Shown here: piece by piece, positions 1 to 10,545 of the stretch
Layout of the letters: each line of letters opens with the position of its first letter
Position numbering within the stretch: position 1 is the stretch's first letter
Assembly (NCBI GenBank): GCA_009692305.1
Contig: SHZK01000002.1
Span: forward strand, 248,001-312,000
Length of the DNA stretch: 64,000 nt
DNA from: Gammaproteobacteria bacterium
GTDB lineage: Bacteria; Pseudomonadota; Gammaproteobacteria; Pseudomonadales; Pseudohongiellaceae
Direction of reading: 5' to 3'
The notes under the pieces: generated by a model
What the model saw: the letters and a program-made list of their open reading frames with translations, nothing else
Told to the model about the DNA's origin: nothing
Database searches by the model: none
Position numbers and translations under genes: made by a program

Positions 1-683
1 GCCGATGCTGTTTGTTTGGCTCCATTCTCACTCAATATGCCATCTGGTAGGGTATCCAGACTATAGTCTCCACTTGGTGCGCCTGAAGTCGACCCTGAAG
101 CACTTGCATTCCCACTGTTAGCTCCAGATGTGGAGCTGTCACGACTGCCTGCAGCACCTGCCTGCGCGCCGGGTTGGCGAGACTGGGAACCTGCATTCTG
201 GCCTGGGCTACGACTACTGGTACTGGAACTGCTGGCTTGTTGCTCGGCCCGGGATTGTGACCCCGAGGCGCCGGCGGTTGGAAATGAGCTGGAACGGCTA
301 CCCTGAGCCGTGCTATTGGCATCTGCTGAGCTTTGTCCGGGGGTGCCTGCTGGCATACCGGGCGTGGAGCTGGAGCCGCTTTGAGCGCTACTCGACGGGC
401 GGCTTGACGAGCTGGAACTACTGCTCGAGGAGCTCGCAGATGGCATGCTCTGTGACGATGACGAGCTGGAGCTCGAACTGGAACTAGAGCTCGAGCTCGA
501 GCTGGGGCTAGAACTAGGGCTAGAGCTGGAACTCGGGCTAGAGCTGGAAGAAGAAGGCATCGATGGCATACTGCTGGAGGAGCTGGAGCTGGTGGATTCA
601 CACGCACTCAACGCCAGGCCGATGGCACTGGCCAACAGCAAGCGACTGAATTTTTTGGATCCTGTCACTATGACTCGTCCCAT
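1..683 (-). CDS. Polyserine-rich lipoprotein, partial (runs off the window start)
   Basis: This gene is absent from the ORF track because it has no stop inside the window. Read on the minus strand from the ATG at 683, it gives at least 227 residues. The N-terminus has a basic stretch, a hydrophobic core and a lipobox (LALSAC), so it is probably a lipoprotein cut before the Cys near residue 24. Next comes a long tract that is almost pure serine with scattered Pro and Met, then a Ser/Gly/Gln/Ala-rich low-complexity region with no recognised domain. The start is supported by AGGA about 8 bases upstream and by a TATAAT box further up. Polyserine linkers are common in secreted proteins of Cellvibrio-like bacteria. 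The function is unknown; any functional domain would lie beyond base 1. Frame and signal are clear. The 191-residue ORF in the track (32-607) is a shadow in another frame. Confidence 0.75.
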   Translation of the reverse strand, partial: MGRVIVTGSKKFSRLLLASAIGLALSACESTSSSSSSSMPSMPSSSSSSPSSSSSPSSSPSSSSSSSSSSSSSSSSSQSMPSASSSSSSSSSSSRPSSSAQSGSSSTPGMPAGTPGQSSADANSTAQGSRSSSFPTAGASGSQSRAEQQASSSSTSSRSPGQNAGSQSRQPGAQAGAAGSRDSSTSGANSGNASASGSTSGAPSGDYSLDTLPDGILSENGAKQTAS

Positions 684-697
684 AACTTCATCCTACG

Positions 698-712
698 GTG
701 TTCGAAGAACAC
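698..712. repeat. Perfect inverted repeat at the lipoprotein transcription start
   Basis: GTGTTC-GAA-GAACAC is a 6-bp perfect inverted repeat with a 3-base centre. It sits between the TATAAT box and the Shine-Dalgarno of the lipoprotein gene, over the predicted transcription start. It could be a repressor operator or a small hairpin at the 5' end of the mRNA. Confidence 0.5.
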
Positions 713-713
713 G

Positions 714-719
714 ATTATA
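714..719 (-). promoter_or_regulatory. Putative -10 box of the polyserine lipoprotein gene
   Basis: Read on the minus strand this is a perfect TATAAT. It lies about 30 bases upstream of the lipoprotein ATG, so the transcript would start near 707. No good -35 hexamer stands at 16-18 bases, so the promoter may need an activator or rely on the -10. Confidence 0.4.
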
Positions 720-828
720 TCGATGCAAATAACAACAATTGCTAGCTTTTGAAGCCATTTTGGCGATTTAAGCTGCCGTTCGTGTCAAATCGCCCATTAC
801 AATATTGGCGCTTGCCACAGCCTTCATC

Positions 829-852
829 TATACACCTATATATACACCTATA
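829..852. repeat. 12-bp tandem duplication TATACACCTATA x2
   Basis: Two identical, directly adjacent 12-bp copies lie in the 257-base gap between the TPR gene and the lipoprotein gene. No gene is seen in this gap. The repeat is AT-rich and of unknown role. Confidence 0.8.
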
Positions 853-940
853 CCCCAGTTCCCCTTAACTGCGGCTTAACAATAAATCAACCCGCAGCGC
901 TAAGCTACAGCCATACTCACAATATGCGGGCCAGTCTGAC

Positions 941-2434
941 TTAGTACCAATAGCGATACCGAAAATAATTTCGATCAGAGCGCTGCAATTGTCCATTCTC
1001 AATTCTGGGCCTGAAGTAGGCACCGCGTATTTCCCGCTGCAACCGACTTAACAGAGAGGAATTGACGGCCGTTGCTTCCGTCAGAATCTCGATATTGCGA
1101 GTCGTGCCGCTGACCATGACGTCAAAAACCACGTCGGCATAGCTGTAATTCACCGTCTTGCCGTCGCTGGTGGTGATTGGCTGCGTCAGCAGGTTAGCCA
1201 CGGCGCTGCCAAAGGTCGGGATCGGTACTACCTGACCGAATAATTGCTGAATCCATTCATCACTGAGATCACTCTGTTGCAGAATCTCCCACGCCTCAAT
1301 ATACAAATTTTCAGCGTCCCGACGCCGTTCAAACATCAGATACCAGTCGCCAAGATCGGCCAGGGCTGACGCCAATTCAAATTGCGCAGCTTCCTGCTTC
1401 GCGTAATAGCTCACGATTTCACGCAGGGCAAGTTCACCTGCCTGAAAACCATGGATCTGCTCCAAGCCACCGGCGTCCAGCTTGCTCAGCAGGATGTCTT
1501 CGGCATTGCGATAATCCTGTTGCTGACTCTGGGCGATCAACTCCGGATGACGTGACGCGAGAAATGCCGAATTGGCAAGATTGCGGCGATAACTAATGTA
1601 ACGTTCATCATCTTCGCCAAAATGTACGGAAACCATGGTTGCAGCGGCGGTTTGCATGATCTGGGCGGAATTGAGGCGAAAACCCAATGCCTCACCATAG
1701 CCAATATTGAACGCCTGGATGTTCCAGGTCGCGAGTCGATCCAATACCGGGATCATGCGCGGGTCATTCGGTCCATAAGCCCGCTGCTGAATGTAAAATA
1801 AATAATCAAAGTAGGTATCTGCCCGTGCCCAATCACCCAGCGCCAGGTAGCTATCTATCATCCTTTCAATATTTGCAATCTGCTCCAGCGTATGCAACCC
1901 GGAATTGATACGATTAACATGAATAGCGCGATCAAAGATTTCGATGGCCTCAGCATGGTTACCCTGCTGTTGCTGCAGGACTCCGAGTGTCGCTAATTCC
2001 TCAATCAGAGCCTGGTTCCAGGCGCCACCGTCTAGTTCAATCTGTTCCAGCGCGGACTCGTAACTGGTGATGACATCCATGCGTGCAATGAACTCCGGGT
2101 CAGTTTCCGGATTTAACGCTGGTGGCACAGCAGGCAGCACGGGATCGAGTTCCGGTACAAACGGAACCGGCATCTCGACATACAATATCTGGGTCTGCTC
2201 CAAGGTAGGTGCCGCGGTAGCAGGCTCTGCTTCCTGCGCACCGGATTTGATTGCATTGGCAAGCAGCAGCGGACCTGCAATAAAAAGTGCACAGTGGCGC
2301 CATCTAATGTTGCGCACAAACCAGCCTTGCGCAACACCTGTTACAGGATTCGAATTCACGCTGTCTACGGTACTCTTATCCGCCTTCATTTGGAATAACC
2401 GGAAATTTGCCGATCTCACGCAAGCGCCCGTCAT
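941..2434 (-). CDS. TPR protein with a TonB-C-like C-terminal domain
   Basis: A 497-residue exported or membrane-anchored protein of unknown function. A hydrophobic segment (CALFIAGPLLLANAI) lies near residues 48-62, preceded by arginines, so it reads as a signal peptide or N-terminal anchor. A proline-rich stretch follows. Then come helical repeats that resemble tetratricopeptide repeats (for example LATLGVLQQQQGNHAEAIEI). The last 70 residues (VVFDVMVSGTTRNIEI, then LQREIRGAYFRPR) look like the beta-alpha-beta fold of TonB C-terminal domains. The ATG at 2434 lies 9 bases after the stop of the hydantoinase gene, so the two are probably co-transcribed. Met16 at 2389 is an alternative start but lacks a visible ribosome site. 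The TPR assignment is fairly sure; the TonB-like call is a pattern judgement. Confidence 0.6.
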   Translation of the reverse strand: MTGACVRSANFRLFQMKADKSTVDSVNSNPVTGVAQGWFVRNIRWRHCALFIAGPLLLANAIKSGAQEAEPATAAPTLEQTQILYVEMPVPFVPELDPVLPAVPPALNPETDPEFIARMDVITSYESALEQIELDGGAWNQALIEELATLGVLQQQQGNHAEAIEIFDRAIHVNRINSGLHTLEQIANIERMIDSYLALGDWARADTYFDYLFYIQQRAYGPNDPRMIPVLDRLATWNIQAFNIGYGEALGFRLNSAQIMQTAAATMVSVHFGEDDERYISYRRNLANSAFLASRHPELIAQSQQQDYRNAEDILLSKLDAGGLEQIHGFQAGELALREIVSYYAKQEAAQFELASALADLGDWYLMFERRRDAENLYIEAWEILQQSDLSDEWIQQLFGQVVPIPTFGSAVANLLTQPITTSDGKTVNYSYADVVFDVMVSGTTRNIEILTEATAVNSSLLSRLQREIRGAYFRPRIENGQLQRSDRNYFRYRYWY

Positions 2435-2443
2435 CGCAGGCTT

Positions 2444-4471
2444 TCAGCGCACTTCCCCCTGCGACAACAGCAAATTTCCAAAAGCATCCACCGTGGCACT
2501 CCACCATGGCGCAATGAATGTTGTTGCTGAATATTCAGTAACGATAGCGGGCCCTGCAATCAAAGTTCCGGGTCGCAGATTTTCCCGTTTATGCACCACC
2601 ACATCGCCAGTACTGGCAGGGACTGCCAATGCCGGAGCCATGCTCCCACTCTGGTCGGGGTCCGGCGACGACGGCACTCGCACAATCTTCGGCAATGAGA
2701 GTGCTACCGATTCTGCAACTACTTGTACGCGAATGTTTACCAATTCAGTCTCTTTATCCAAAGCGTAGCCATAGCGCTGCTCATGCATCTGATGAAAATC
2801 GGCAACGGCGGCGGCTGCATCGAGCCAGGGAATATTGAGGGTATATGACTGCCCGAGATAGCGCATATCGACACTGTGCTCGGAACGCAATTCCGCTGCG
2901 CTCAAGCCTTCCTGCAGCAGCTCTGTAGTTGCCGCCTGTTGCAGTTGCGCAAACGCCTCTTGTACAGCCGGCACATCCAGGACACTGCAACGCAAACTCA
3001 ATGTCCGGGAAAATTGCCTGCCGCGATTAGCAACCACCATGCCCAATGCCGACAGCACGCCACAGTATACTGGTACGATAGCGCGTCGCATTTGCATGGC
3101 TTCCGCCAGAGCGCACACGTGCAAACCGCCAGCGCCCCCAAAACACGCCAACACAAAAGCATTGGGATCGTATCCCCGATTCACCGAGATCAATCGGATC
3201 GCCTTCGCCATATGCTCATTGGCAATGATAATAATGCCCAGTGCTGTTTCGGAAACTGACAATTGCAGCTGGTCAGCGAGTTTGCGCACAGCGTGCGTCG
3301 CCGCATCAATATCGAGATGCAGATCACCTGCAAGTGCCGTGTTTCTATCCAGCCGACCCAAAACCAGATTCGCGTCAGTAACTGTTGCATCGGTACCGCC
3401 TTTACCATAACAAGCTGGACCTGGTTCTGCACCAGCAGACTGAGGCCCTACTTGCAACATGCCACCACTGTCGACATATGCAATTGAACCGCCGCCAGCA
3501 CCAATCGTGTGCATATCCACCATCGCTACACCAACGGGGTATTGCGCAAGCATGCCTTCTGTAGTGCGCGCAATTGCACCATCTACCAGCGCCACATCCG
3601 TTGAAGTACCACCCATATCGAAGCTTATGATTTTTCTGTAACCTGTCTGCTCACCAATAAACTGAATTGCTTTCAAGCCGCCGGCAGGACCTGACAACAA
3701 CAAATTCACAGCCGCAGTGGCGGCCTTGCTGGCACCGATCGTCTCGCCACTTGATTGCATGATCTGCAGGGAACAGCTGCCAAGTTGCGCACGCAAGCGG
3801 GTCAGGTAGCCACTGATTATCGGCCCCAGCGCCGCATTCAACCAGGTTGCTATGCCGCGCTCATATTCCCTGTATTCGGGTAGTACTCGCGACGAGCGAC
3901 TGACCAGTATTTCCGGCAAGTGCATTTGCAGTGCTGCTTCGATGCGGCGTTCGGCACTGTCGTTCAGAAACGAAAACAGCAGATTGATGGCAACTGCCTG
4001 CGGCGCCAGAGTCGCAACTTTTTTGATCAGTTCGTCGATTTCGATTGCCGTGAGCGGCTGCATGTCTTTGCCATCGGCACCGACCCGTCCGCCGGTTTCA
4101 AGACACAGCTCAGCAGGAACCGGAGGCGGCACTGCTGCAAATTCCAGTGCATATAATTGCGGACGAGTCTGGCGCGCGAGTCGCAGCAGATCAGCGAAAC
4201 CGTAATTGGTTATAAAAACTACTTTCGCCAATTTGCCTTCCAACACTGCATTGGTAGCGACCGTGCTGCCATGAATTATCTGCAAGTTTCCGCTTTGCGC
4301 CTGCGCCTCAAGCCCCATGGCGTGTATGCCATTTAGAATTGCCAACTCAGGTGCAGATGGCGTAGACGGCGTCTTGTGCAGAGTAATGGTTGTGCTTGCG
4401 CCAATTCGCACGCACACGAAATCGGTGAACGTGCCACCAGCGTCAATACCCAAATATATTTGTTCTGACAA
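2444..4471 (-). CDS. Hydantoinase/5-oxoprolinase family protein (HyuA type)
   Basis: A 675-residue protein of the HyuA family, ATP-dependent enzymes that open hydantoin or 5-oxoproline rings or, as acetone carboxylase subunits, carboxylate ketones. The N-terminus GIDAGGTFTDFV is the first phosphate-binding motif of the ASKHA fold. FDMGGTSTD near residue 285 is the second, and GPACYGKGG and CFGGAGGLH follow as expected. The start codon is TTG at 4471; the reading frame is otherwise intact. The usual partner HyuB is not adjacent: downstream is the TPR gene and upstream is divergent mutM. The substrate therefore cannot be inferred. It may act alone or with a HyuB encoded elsewhere. Family call is firm. 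Confidence 0.85.
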   Translation of the reverse strand: MSEQIYLGIDAGGTFTDFVCVRIGASTTITLHKTPSTPSAPELAILNGIHAMGLEAQAQSGNLQIIHGSTVATNAVLEGKLAKVVFITNYGFADLLRLARQTRPQLYALEFAAVPPPVPAELCLETGGRVGADGKDMQPLTAIEIDELIKKVATLAPQAVAINLLFSFLNDSAERRIEAALQMHLPEILVSRSSRVLPEYREYERGIATWLNAALGPIISGYLTRLRAQLGSCSLQIMQSSGETIGASKAATAAVNLLLSGPAGGLKAIQFIGEQTGYRKIISFDMGGTSTDVALVDGAIARTTEGMLAQYPVGVAMVDMHTIGAGGGSIAYVDSGGMLQVGPQSAGAEPGPACYGKGGTDATVTDANLVLGRLDRNTALAGDLHLDIDAATHAVRKLADQLQLSVSETALGIIIIANEHMAKAIRLISVNRGYDPNAFVLACFGGAGGLHVCALAEAMQMRRAIVPVYCGVLSALGMVVANRGRQFSRTLSLRCSVLDVPAVQEAFAQLQQAATTELLQEGLSAAELRSEHSVDMRYLGQSYTLNIPWLDAAAAVADFHQMHEQRYGYALDKETELVNIRVQVVAESVALSLPKIVRVPSSPDPDQSGSMAPALAVPASTGDVVVHKRENLRPGTLIAGPAIVTEYSATTFIAPWWSATVDAFGNLLLSQGEVR

Positions 4472-4506
4472 ACTGCGCTCGTTGCTTCTAATTGAGTGGA
4501 GGAAAG

Positions 4507-4512
4507 ATTATA
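4507..4512 (-). promoter_or_regulatory. Putative -10 box for the HyuA-type gene
   Basis: A perfect TATAAT on the minus strand in the 79-base divergent gap between the hydantoinase and mutM genes, placed to start transcription near 4500. The -35 region is poor, so this is tentative. Confidence 0.35.
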
Positions 4513-4550
4513 ACTGCAATTCAACACTATCTTATGCAAAGAGGTGATGG

Positions 4551-5375
4551 TTGCCTGAATTACCTGAAGTAGAAACCACCCGACGGGGAATATTACCGCA
4601 CATTGAGAGTCAGCGGGTGAGTCGGGTGGTACTGCGCCAGCGTCAATTACGCTGGCCGATTAGTGCTGAACTTGAAGCGGATCTTCCCGGTCAGATCATT
4701 CGTTCTGTGACACGCCGCGGAAAATATTTGCTGCTCAATACCGACATCGGCACTCTGATAATTCATCTCGGCATGTCCGGCAGTTTGCGCATTTTGGCTG
4801 GAGCATCCAGCAAGCAAGCACCGGGCAAGCACGACCATGTCGACATCGTATTTGCCAACCAGCAAATATTACGCTTCACTGATCCGCGCCGCTTTGGCTG
4901 CATACTCTGGCAAACTGATGCTATCGCGGAACATCCATTGTTGCGGACGCTGGGTCCGGAGCCGCTCGAAGCAGCATTTGATACACCCTACCTTTATATG
5001 CGCAGCCGCGGACGTTCCGCGCCGGTAAAGTCATTCATCATGGATAGTCGAATAGTAGTTGGTGTTGGCAACATCTACGCCAACGAAGCGCTATTCATGG
5101 CTGGTATTGCACCACGACGCGCAGCCGGCAAGATTTCCAGGCCACGGTACCAGACCTTGGTGAAGGCCATTCAGGAAGTATTGGAGAGCGCGATCGCAGT
5201 CGGCGGCACCAGCTTGCGCGATTTTACCAATAGCAGTGGTGAGCCTGGTTACTTCAAGCAATCTCTATGTGTGTACGGACGCGGCGGATTGCCCTGCGTG
5301 CAATGTCAGCAGGTCTTGACTGAAATTCGACTTGGACAGCGCAGCACGGTGTATTGCGCGCATTGCCAGAAATAA
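4551..5375 (+). CDS. mutM: Formamidopyrimidine-DNA glycosylase
   Basis: MutM/Fpg removes 8-oxoguanine and formamidopyrimidines from DNA in base-excision repair and nicks the abasic site. The mature N-terminus PELPEVET carries the catalytic Pro and Glu. The lesion-binding motifs RRGKYLL and HLGMSGSLR and the late [11 protein letters not shown] are present. The C-terminal zinc finger is visible as CVQC and CAHC. At 274 residues it has normal length. The start is TTG at 4551, chosen because GAGGTG lies 4 bases upstream and the nearby ATG at 4547 runs into a stop after three codons. It faces coaD, the order seen in many Pseudomonadales. Confidence 0.95.
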   Translation: MPELPEVETTRRGILPHIESQRVSRVVLRQRQLRWPISAELEADLPGQIIRSVTRRGKYLLLNTDIGTLIIHLGMSGSLRILAGASSKQAPGKHDHVDIVFANQQILRFTDPRRFGCILWQTDAIAEHPLLRTLGPEPLEAAFDTPYLYMRSRGRSAPVKSFIMDSRIVVGVGNIYANEALFMAGIAPRRAAGKISRPRYQTLVKAIQEVLESAIAVGGTSLRDFTNSSGEPGYFKQSLCVYGRGGLPCVQCQQVLTEIRLGQRSTVYCAHCQK

Positions 5376-5380
5376 CCGAT

Positions 5381-5410
5381 CAAGCAGGCGCTAAACAAGC
5401 AAGCGCTAAA
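5381..5410. repeat. 15-bp tandem duplication after the mutM stop codon
   Basis: CAAGCAGGCGCTAAA is followed directly by CAAGCAAGCGCTAAA, with one mismatch. The pair begins 5 bases after the mutM stop and lies in the short gap to convergent coaD. It does not form a terminator hairpin. Confidence 0.8.
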
Positions 5411-5422
5411 AAAATAGGCCAG

Positions 5423-6957
<1,535 letters not shown>

Positions 6958-6959
6958 TT

Positions 6960-7571
6960 TTAGATTTCCGCCACAGCAGATGCACGATATAAACCAAAAC
7001 TTACATTGCCCGCTCGTTTAATTTTCAGCAACTGCCACTCTGCTGGCACTGCAAGCTGCGGCGCTGTCGCATCCGTTTCGATATAGATTTTAGCCGTGGG
7101 TTTCAGCAAGGCTGAGTCGGCGAGTTTGCGACAAACCTGTGGCAGCAAATTGTCAGTGAAGGGCGGATCAAGAAATACGATATCGAAGGCTTTTTCTGGC
7201 GCTAGCTGTCGCGCTATCCAGCGCAGCGCTTCTTCACAGTGGATAGCAGCATTGGTGAAATGCAATGTCACGAGCGCTTCGGTGAGTGCTGCTTTCGCAA
7301 CAACACTGTTCTCAACAAAATCGACCCAGCTCGCGCCGCGCGAGAGCGCTTCGAATCCGAGCGCGCCGCTGCCGGCGAATAGATCCAGACAGCTGGCGCC
7401 GTGCAGGTCATCTCTTAGCCAGTTGAACAGAGTCTCTCGGATGCGGTCAGACGTTGGACGCAGGCCCGGTGCATCCGGAAAATTGAGTTTGCGCGTGCGG
7501 TGCGTCCCGCCAATGATGCGCACCGTGTTGGGCCGGCGCTGCTTTGCTTGCGGTGATATGGATTTCGTCAT
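6960..7571 (-). CDS. rsmD: 16S rRNA (guanine966-N2)-methyltransferase
   Basis: RsmD methylates G966 of 16S rRNA in the assembled 30S subunit, using S-adenosylmethionine. Visible are the N-terminal RIIGGTHRTRKL and RPTSDRIRETLFNWL motifs, the SAM loop DLFAGSGALGFEALSRGA, and the catalytic FLDPPF. The ORF track starts at an upstream TTG (7595). I prefer the ATG at 7571, which has AAGG about 5 bases upstream and gives 203 residues. It is divergent from ftsY, a classic arrangement. Confidence 0.93.
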   Translation of the reverse strand: MTKSISPQAKQRRPNTVRIIGGTHRTRKLNFPDAPGLRPTSDRIRETLFNWLRDDLHGASCLDLFAGSGALGFEALSRGASWVDFVENSVVAKAALTEALVTLHFTNAAIHCEEALRWIARQLAPEKAFDIVFLDPPFTDNLLPQVCRKLADSALLKPTAKIYIETDATAPQLAVPAEWQLLKIKRAGNVSFGLYRASAVAEI

Positions 7572-7785
7572 AAGCCTTTCATTCAGCGAAAACAATTTCT
7601 TGCGTGGCGCAGCCTATCATTGACCAAGGCAGGTTTTACAGTGCGGCCGGCATTCCATGTGTATCCGCTGTCTCGGTAGTGTTAGCATAGCGCGCCTGTT
7701 TTCCCAATTCTGTCCTATTTAACCAATGTGGTTTTTATCCAGAGTTGTGTGCAAGCAGAGCTCCATCTATCAAGAGTCTCACCTG

Positions 7786-8919
7786 ATGTTCGGCTTCGGT
7801 AAAAAATCCAAATCCCCAGACGCGACCGCTACTGCATTGCAGAATGCGGAGTCGCCTGCGGTGACACCCAGTGCCAATGCTGCGGCTGTAGTACGAACTG
7901 TAGTACAAACTGAGGTGCGAACTGAGGTACGAACAGAGGTACGAACAGAAGCACCAGCAGGAGCGCAAACCGAAATACCAATCCAGGTGCAATCCAATGA
8001 AACTGGATTGTTCGCGCGCCTGCAGCAGGGCCTCAGTCGAACTCGCGGCAGACTCAGTGAAGGTCTGAGCGCGCTGATTCTCGGTGAGAAAACTATCAGC
8101 CATGAATTGCTGGAAGACGTTGAGACTCAGTTGCTGTCAGCAGATGTGGGCTTAGGGGCAACTGAGCAGATCATTGCCAATCTCAGCAAGAAACTGGCCC
8201 GCAAACAATTGGCTGAGCCGGCTGCATTCATGGCGGGGCTGAAAGAAGAATTGACGGCGATTCTTGCGCCCTGCGATAAACCTCTGACTATTCCCACTGA
8301 CTGCAAACCATTTGTCATTCTGATGGTCGGAGTTAATGGTGTCGGGAAAACTACAACTATCGGCAAGCTCGCCAAGCGCTTCCAGTCACAAGACCTGAAG
8401 GTGATGCTGGCAGCAGGCGATACGTTTCGCGCGGCGGCAGTGGAACAATTGCAGGTGTGGGGGGAGCGCAACCACGTGCCTGTGGTCGCACAAGCCAGCG
8501 GCGCGGACAGCGCGTCGGTTATTTTCGATGCCTACCAGTCGGCAAAGTCACGTGGTATAGATGTATTGATTGCAGACACAGCCGGTCGCTTGCATACCAA
8601 AGATAATCTGATGAATGAGCTGGAGAAGATCGTGCGCGTATTGCGCAAACAGGATGCAAGACTGCCTGACGAAATCATGCTCGTACTCGATGCCACCACA
8701 GGGCAGAACGCATTGAATCAGGCCGAGAGTTTTCATAATACGACGAGCCTCACAGGTATCACGCTGACCAAGCTGGATGGCACCGCAAAGGGCGGCGTGG
8801 TGTTCGCGCTCGCACAGCGACTGGGATTGCCGATTCGCTTTATTGGTGTTGGCGAGCAGGTGGATGACCTGCGGCCGTTTAATGCTCAACAATTCGTCGC
8901 TGCTTTGTTTGCGGAATGA
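7786..8919 (+). CDS. ftsY: Signal recognition particle receptor FtsY
   Basis: FtsY is the membrane-associated GTPase that receives SRP-ribosome complexes and hands them to the Sec translocon. The ATG at 7786 ([10 protein letters not shown]) gives 377 residues; the upstream start in the ORF track is not family-like. The N-terminal A domain is short and holds five copies of a V-R-T-E-type tetrapeptide. The NG domain follows with the P-loop [22 protein letters not shown] and [10 protein letters not shown]. The stop overlaps the ftsE ATG by 4 bases, so ftsY, ftsE and ftsX are translationally coupled. Confidence 0.96.
   Translation: MFGFGKKSKSPDATATALQNAESPAVTPSANAAAVVRTVVQTEVRTEVRTEVRTEAPAGAQTEIPIQVQSNETGLFARLQQGLSRTRGRLSEGLSALILGEKTISHELLEDVETQLLSADVGLGATEQIIANLSKKLARKQLAEPAAFMAGLKEELTAILAPCDKPLTIPTDCKPFVILMVGVNGVGKTTTIGKLAKRFQSQDLKVMLAAGDTFRAAAVEQLQVWGERNHVPVVAQASGADSASVIFDAYQSAKSRGIDVLIADTAGRLHTKDNLMNELEKIVRVLRKQDARLPDEIMLVLDATTGQNALNQAESFHNTTSLTGITLTKLDGTAKGGVVFALAQRLGLPIRFIGVGEQVDDLRPFNAQQFVAALFAE
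7891..7950 (+). repeat. Five 12-bp tandem repeats inside ftsY
   Basis: Consensus GTACGAACTGAG, five adjacent copies with one to three changes each. They encode [20 protein letters not shown] in the variable A domain. The period is a multiple of three, so copy number can change without a frameshift. Confidence 0.9.
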
Positions 8920-9608
8920 TCACATTCGATAAAGTCAGCATGCGTTATGGTGACGGTGGCGCCGCCCTGACGAACATCAGTTTTGAAATCAAAAAAGGTG
9001 AACTCGCTTTCGTCACGGGTCATTCCGGTGCCGGCAAGAGCACGCTGCTCAAGCTGATTCTGGCGATAGAAAAATCCAGTGGCGGGCAGCTTATCGTCAA
9101 CGGCGTGAATGTGAACCGCATTACACGACGTCGGACTCCCTATCATCGGCGCCAGATTGGCACTGTCTTTCAGGATCACCAACTGCTGCTCGATCGCACA
9201 GTATTCGATAACGTCGCCTTGCCACTGGAGATTGCCGGTTTCGATCCGCGTGATGCGGCGCGTCGGGTACGGGCGGCACTGGACAAGGTTGGCTTGCTGC
9301 ACAAGGAGCGACTCAATCCCGCCAAACTGTCCGGCGGTGAGCAGCAGCGCGTCGGGATTGCCCGTGCGGTTGTAAACCGGCCGCGTATCATATTGGCCGA
9401 CGAACCCACCGGTAATCTGGACCCCGAATTGTCAGCGGAAGTGATGCGTGTGTTCGAGCAATTCAAAAACGTTGGTGTCAGCCTGCTGGTAGCCAGTCAC
9501 GACGCCTCACTAATCACCAGCCTGCATTATCGCACACTCACCCTGGATCATGGCCGACTGGTGGCAGACCAGCCGGAGTTAAAGCATGGCCCGCAAGCCT
9601 CGCGCTAA
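8916..9608 (+). CDS. ftsE: Cell division ATP-binding protein FtsE
   Basis: FtsE is the ATPase of the FtsEX complex, which joins the Z-ring to periplasmic peptidoglycan hydrolase activation. In 230 residues it shows the Walker [10 protein letters not shown], the Q-loop, the signature [14 protein letters not shown] and the Walker [13 protein letters not shown]. The ATG overlaps the ftsY stop (ATGA). The 3' end overlaps the ftsX start by 23 bases. All catalytic motifs are intact. Confidence 0.97.
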   Translation: MITFDKVSMRYGDGGAALTNISFEIKKGELAFVTGHSGAGKSTLLKLILAIEKSSGGQLIVNGVNVNRITRRRTPYHRRQIGTVFQDHQLLLDRTVFDNVALPLEIAGFDPRDAARRVRAALDKVGLLHKERLNPAKLSGGEQQRVGIARAVVNRPRIILADEPTGNLDPELSAEVMRVFEQFKNVGVSLLVASHDASLITSLHYRTLTLDHGRLVADQPELKHGPQASR

Positions 9609-10545
9609 ACAAGACCGCAGCCTAGTGCGGATACATGCCATCAGACAGTGGTTGCTAACCCATGGACGGGTGGCGCGCAGCAGCGGTTGGCGCTTGCTGG
9701 CGCAGCCTGGTTCCAGTTTGTTGACCGCGTTTGTGATCGCTGTATCGCTGCTGCTACCCGCGCTCCTGTTCGCACTGAATTCCAACCTCACCCAGCTGCT
9801 GGCAGAATTTCAGCAAGACCCTCAGATTTCCCTGTATCTTCAGAACACTCTCACAGAAACAGAAGGTTTGCAGGTTAGTGAAGACCTACTTTCGCGACCC
9901 GACATAGCCACAGTAGATTTCATTTCCAGCGCCCAGGGACTGCTCGAATTCAGTGCCGCCTCGGGGCTGGGCGAGGTCTTGTTGCAGCTCCCAAGCAATC
10001 CTTTGCCAGCCACCATTCTGGTGACACCCGTGAGTGAGGAGGCGGCTCTAATTGACGCGTTGGCGACAGAGTTGGGACTGCATCCAGCGGTGGCGTTAGT
10101 GCAGATTGATCGACTGTGGCGGCAACGGCTGCAGGCAGTTTCGCGGTTGATTTCCGTGGCGGGTAGTGGTCTTGCAGTAATCGTGGTACTTGGGCTGTTT
10201 GTGATCGTCGGCAATACCATCAAACTTGCTATCGAGAATCGGCGGATGGAGATCAGTGTTATCAAGCTGGTCGGTGGCACCGATAGCTATATCGCCAGAC
10301 CGTTTCTCTATAGTGGCCTGTTCTATGACAGCGTCGGCGGCCTGCTCGCTACCGTATTGCAACTCATTGTTTTATATCTGGTTAATATACCCTTGCGGGA
10401 TTTGTTAAAGCTCTATGACAGCGCCTTTGTGCTGCAAGGATTCGACCTGAGCGGCGCCATGCTGTTGATTCTGGCAGGTACCAGCATCGGTTGGGTGGCT
10501 GCTTTGATTGCCAGCCTGCGCCATATCTGGAGCCTGGAACCCTGA
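9586..10545 (+). CDS. ftsX: Cell division permease-like protein FtsX
   Basis: FtsX is the inner-membrane partner of FtsE. Its periplasmic domain transmits ATPase-driven movement to cell-wall hydrolases via adaptors such as EnvC. The 319 residues contain a first membrane segment near 45-65, a periplasmic region, and three further membrane segments near 185-210, 245-270 and 285-312, matching the family. The N-terminus is basic ([11 protein letters not shown]). It starts inside ftsE and is followed by the rpoH promoter region. Confidence 0.95.
   Translation: MARKPRAKQDRSLVRIHAIRQWLLTHGRVARSSGWRLLAQPGSSLLTAFVIAVSLLLPALLFALNSNLTQLLAEFQQDPQISLYLQNTLTETEGLQVSEDLLSRPDIATVDFISSAQGLLEFSAASGLGEVLLQLPSNPLPATILVTPVSEEAALIDALATELGLHPAVALVQIDRLWRQRLQAVSRLISVAGSGLAVIVVLGLFVIVGNTIKLAIENRRMEISVIKLVGGTDSYIARPFLYSGLFYDSVGGLLATVLQLIVLYLVNIPLRDLLKLYDSAFVLQGFDLSGAMLLILAGTSIGWVAALIASLRHIWSLEP

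Noticed and set aside
32-607. 191-residue minus-strand ORF rich in Ala, Pro and Arg
   Set aside because: It is a shadow frame of the polyserine lipoprotein, which has a lipobox, promoter box and ribosome site in its own frame.
445-732. ORF with Leu-Glu repeats
   Set aside because: Plus-strand translation of the same serine-coding hexamer repeat; no start signal.
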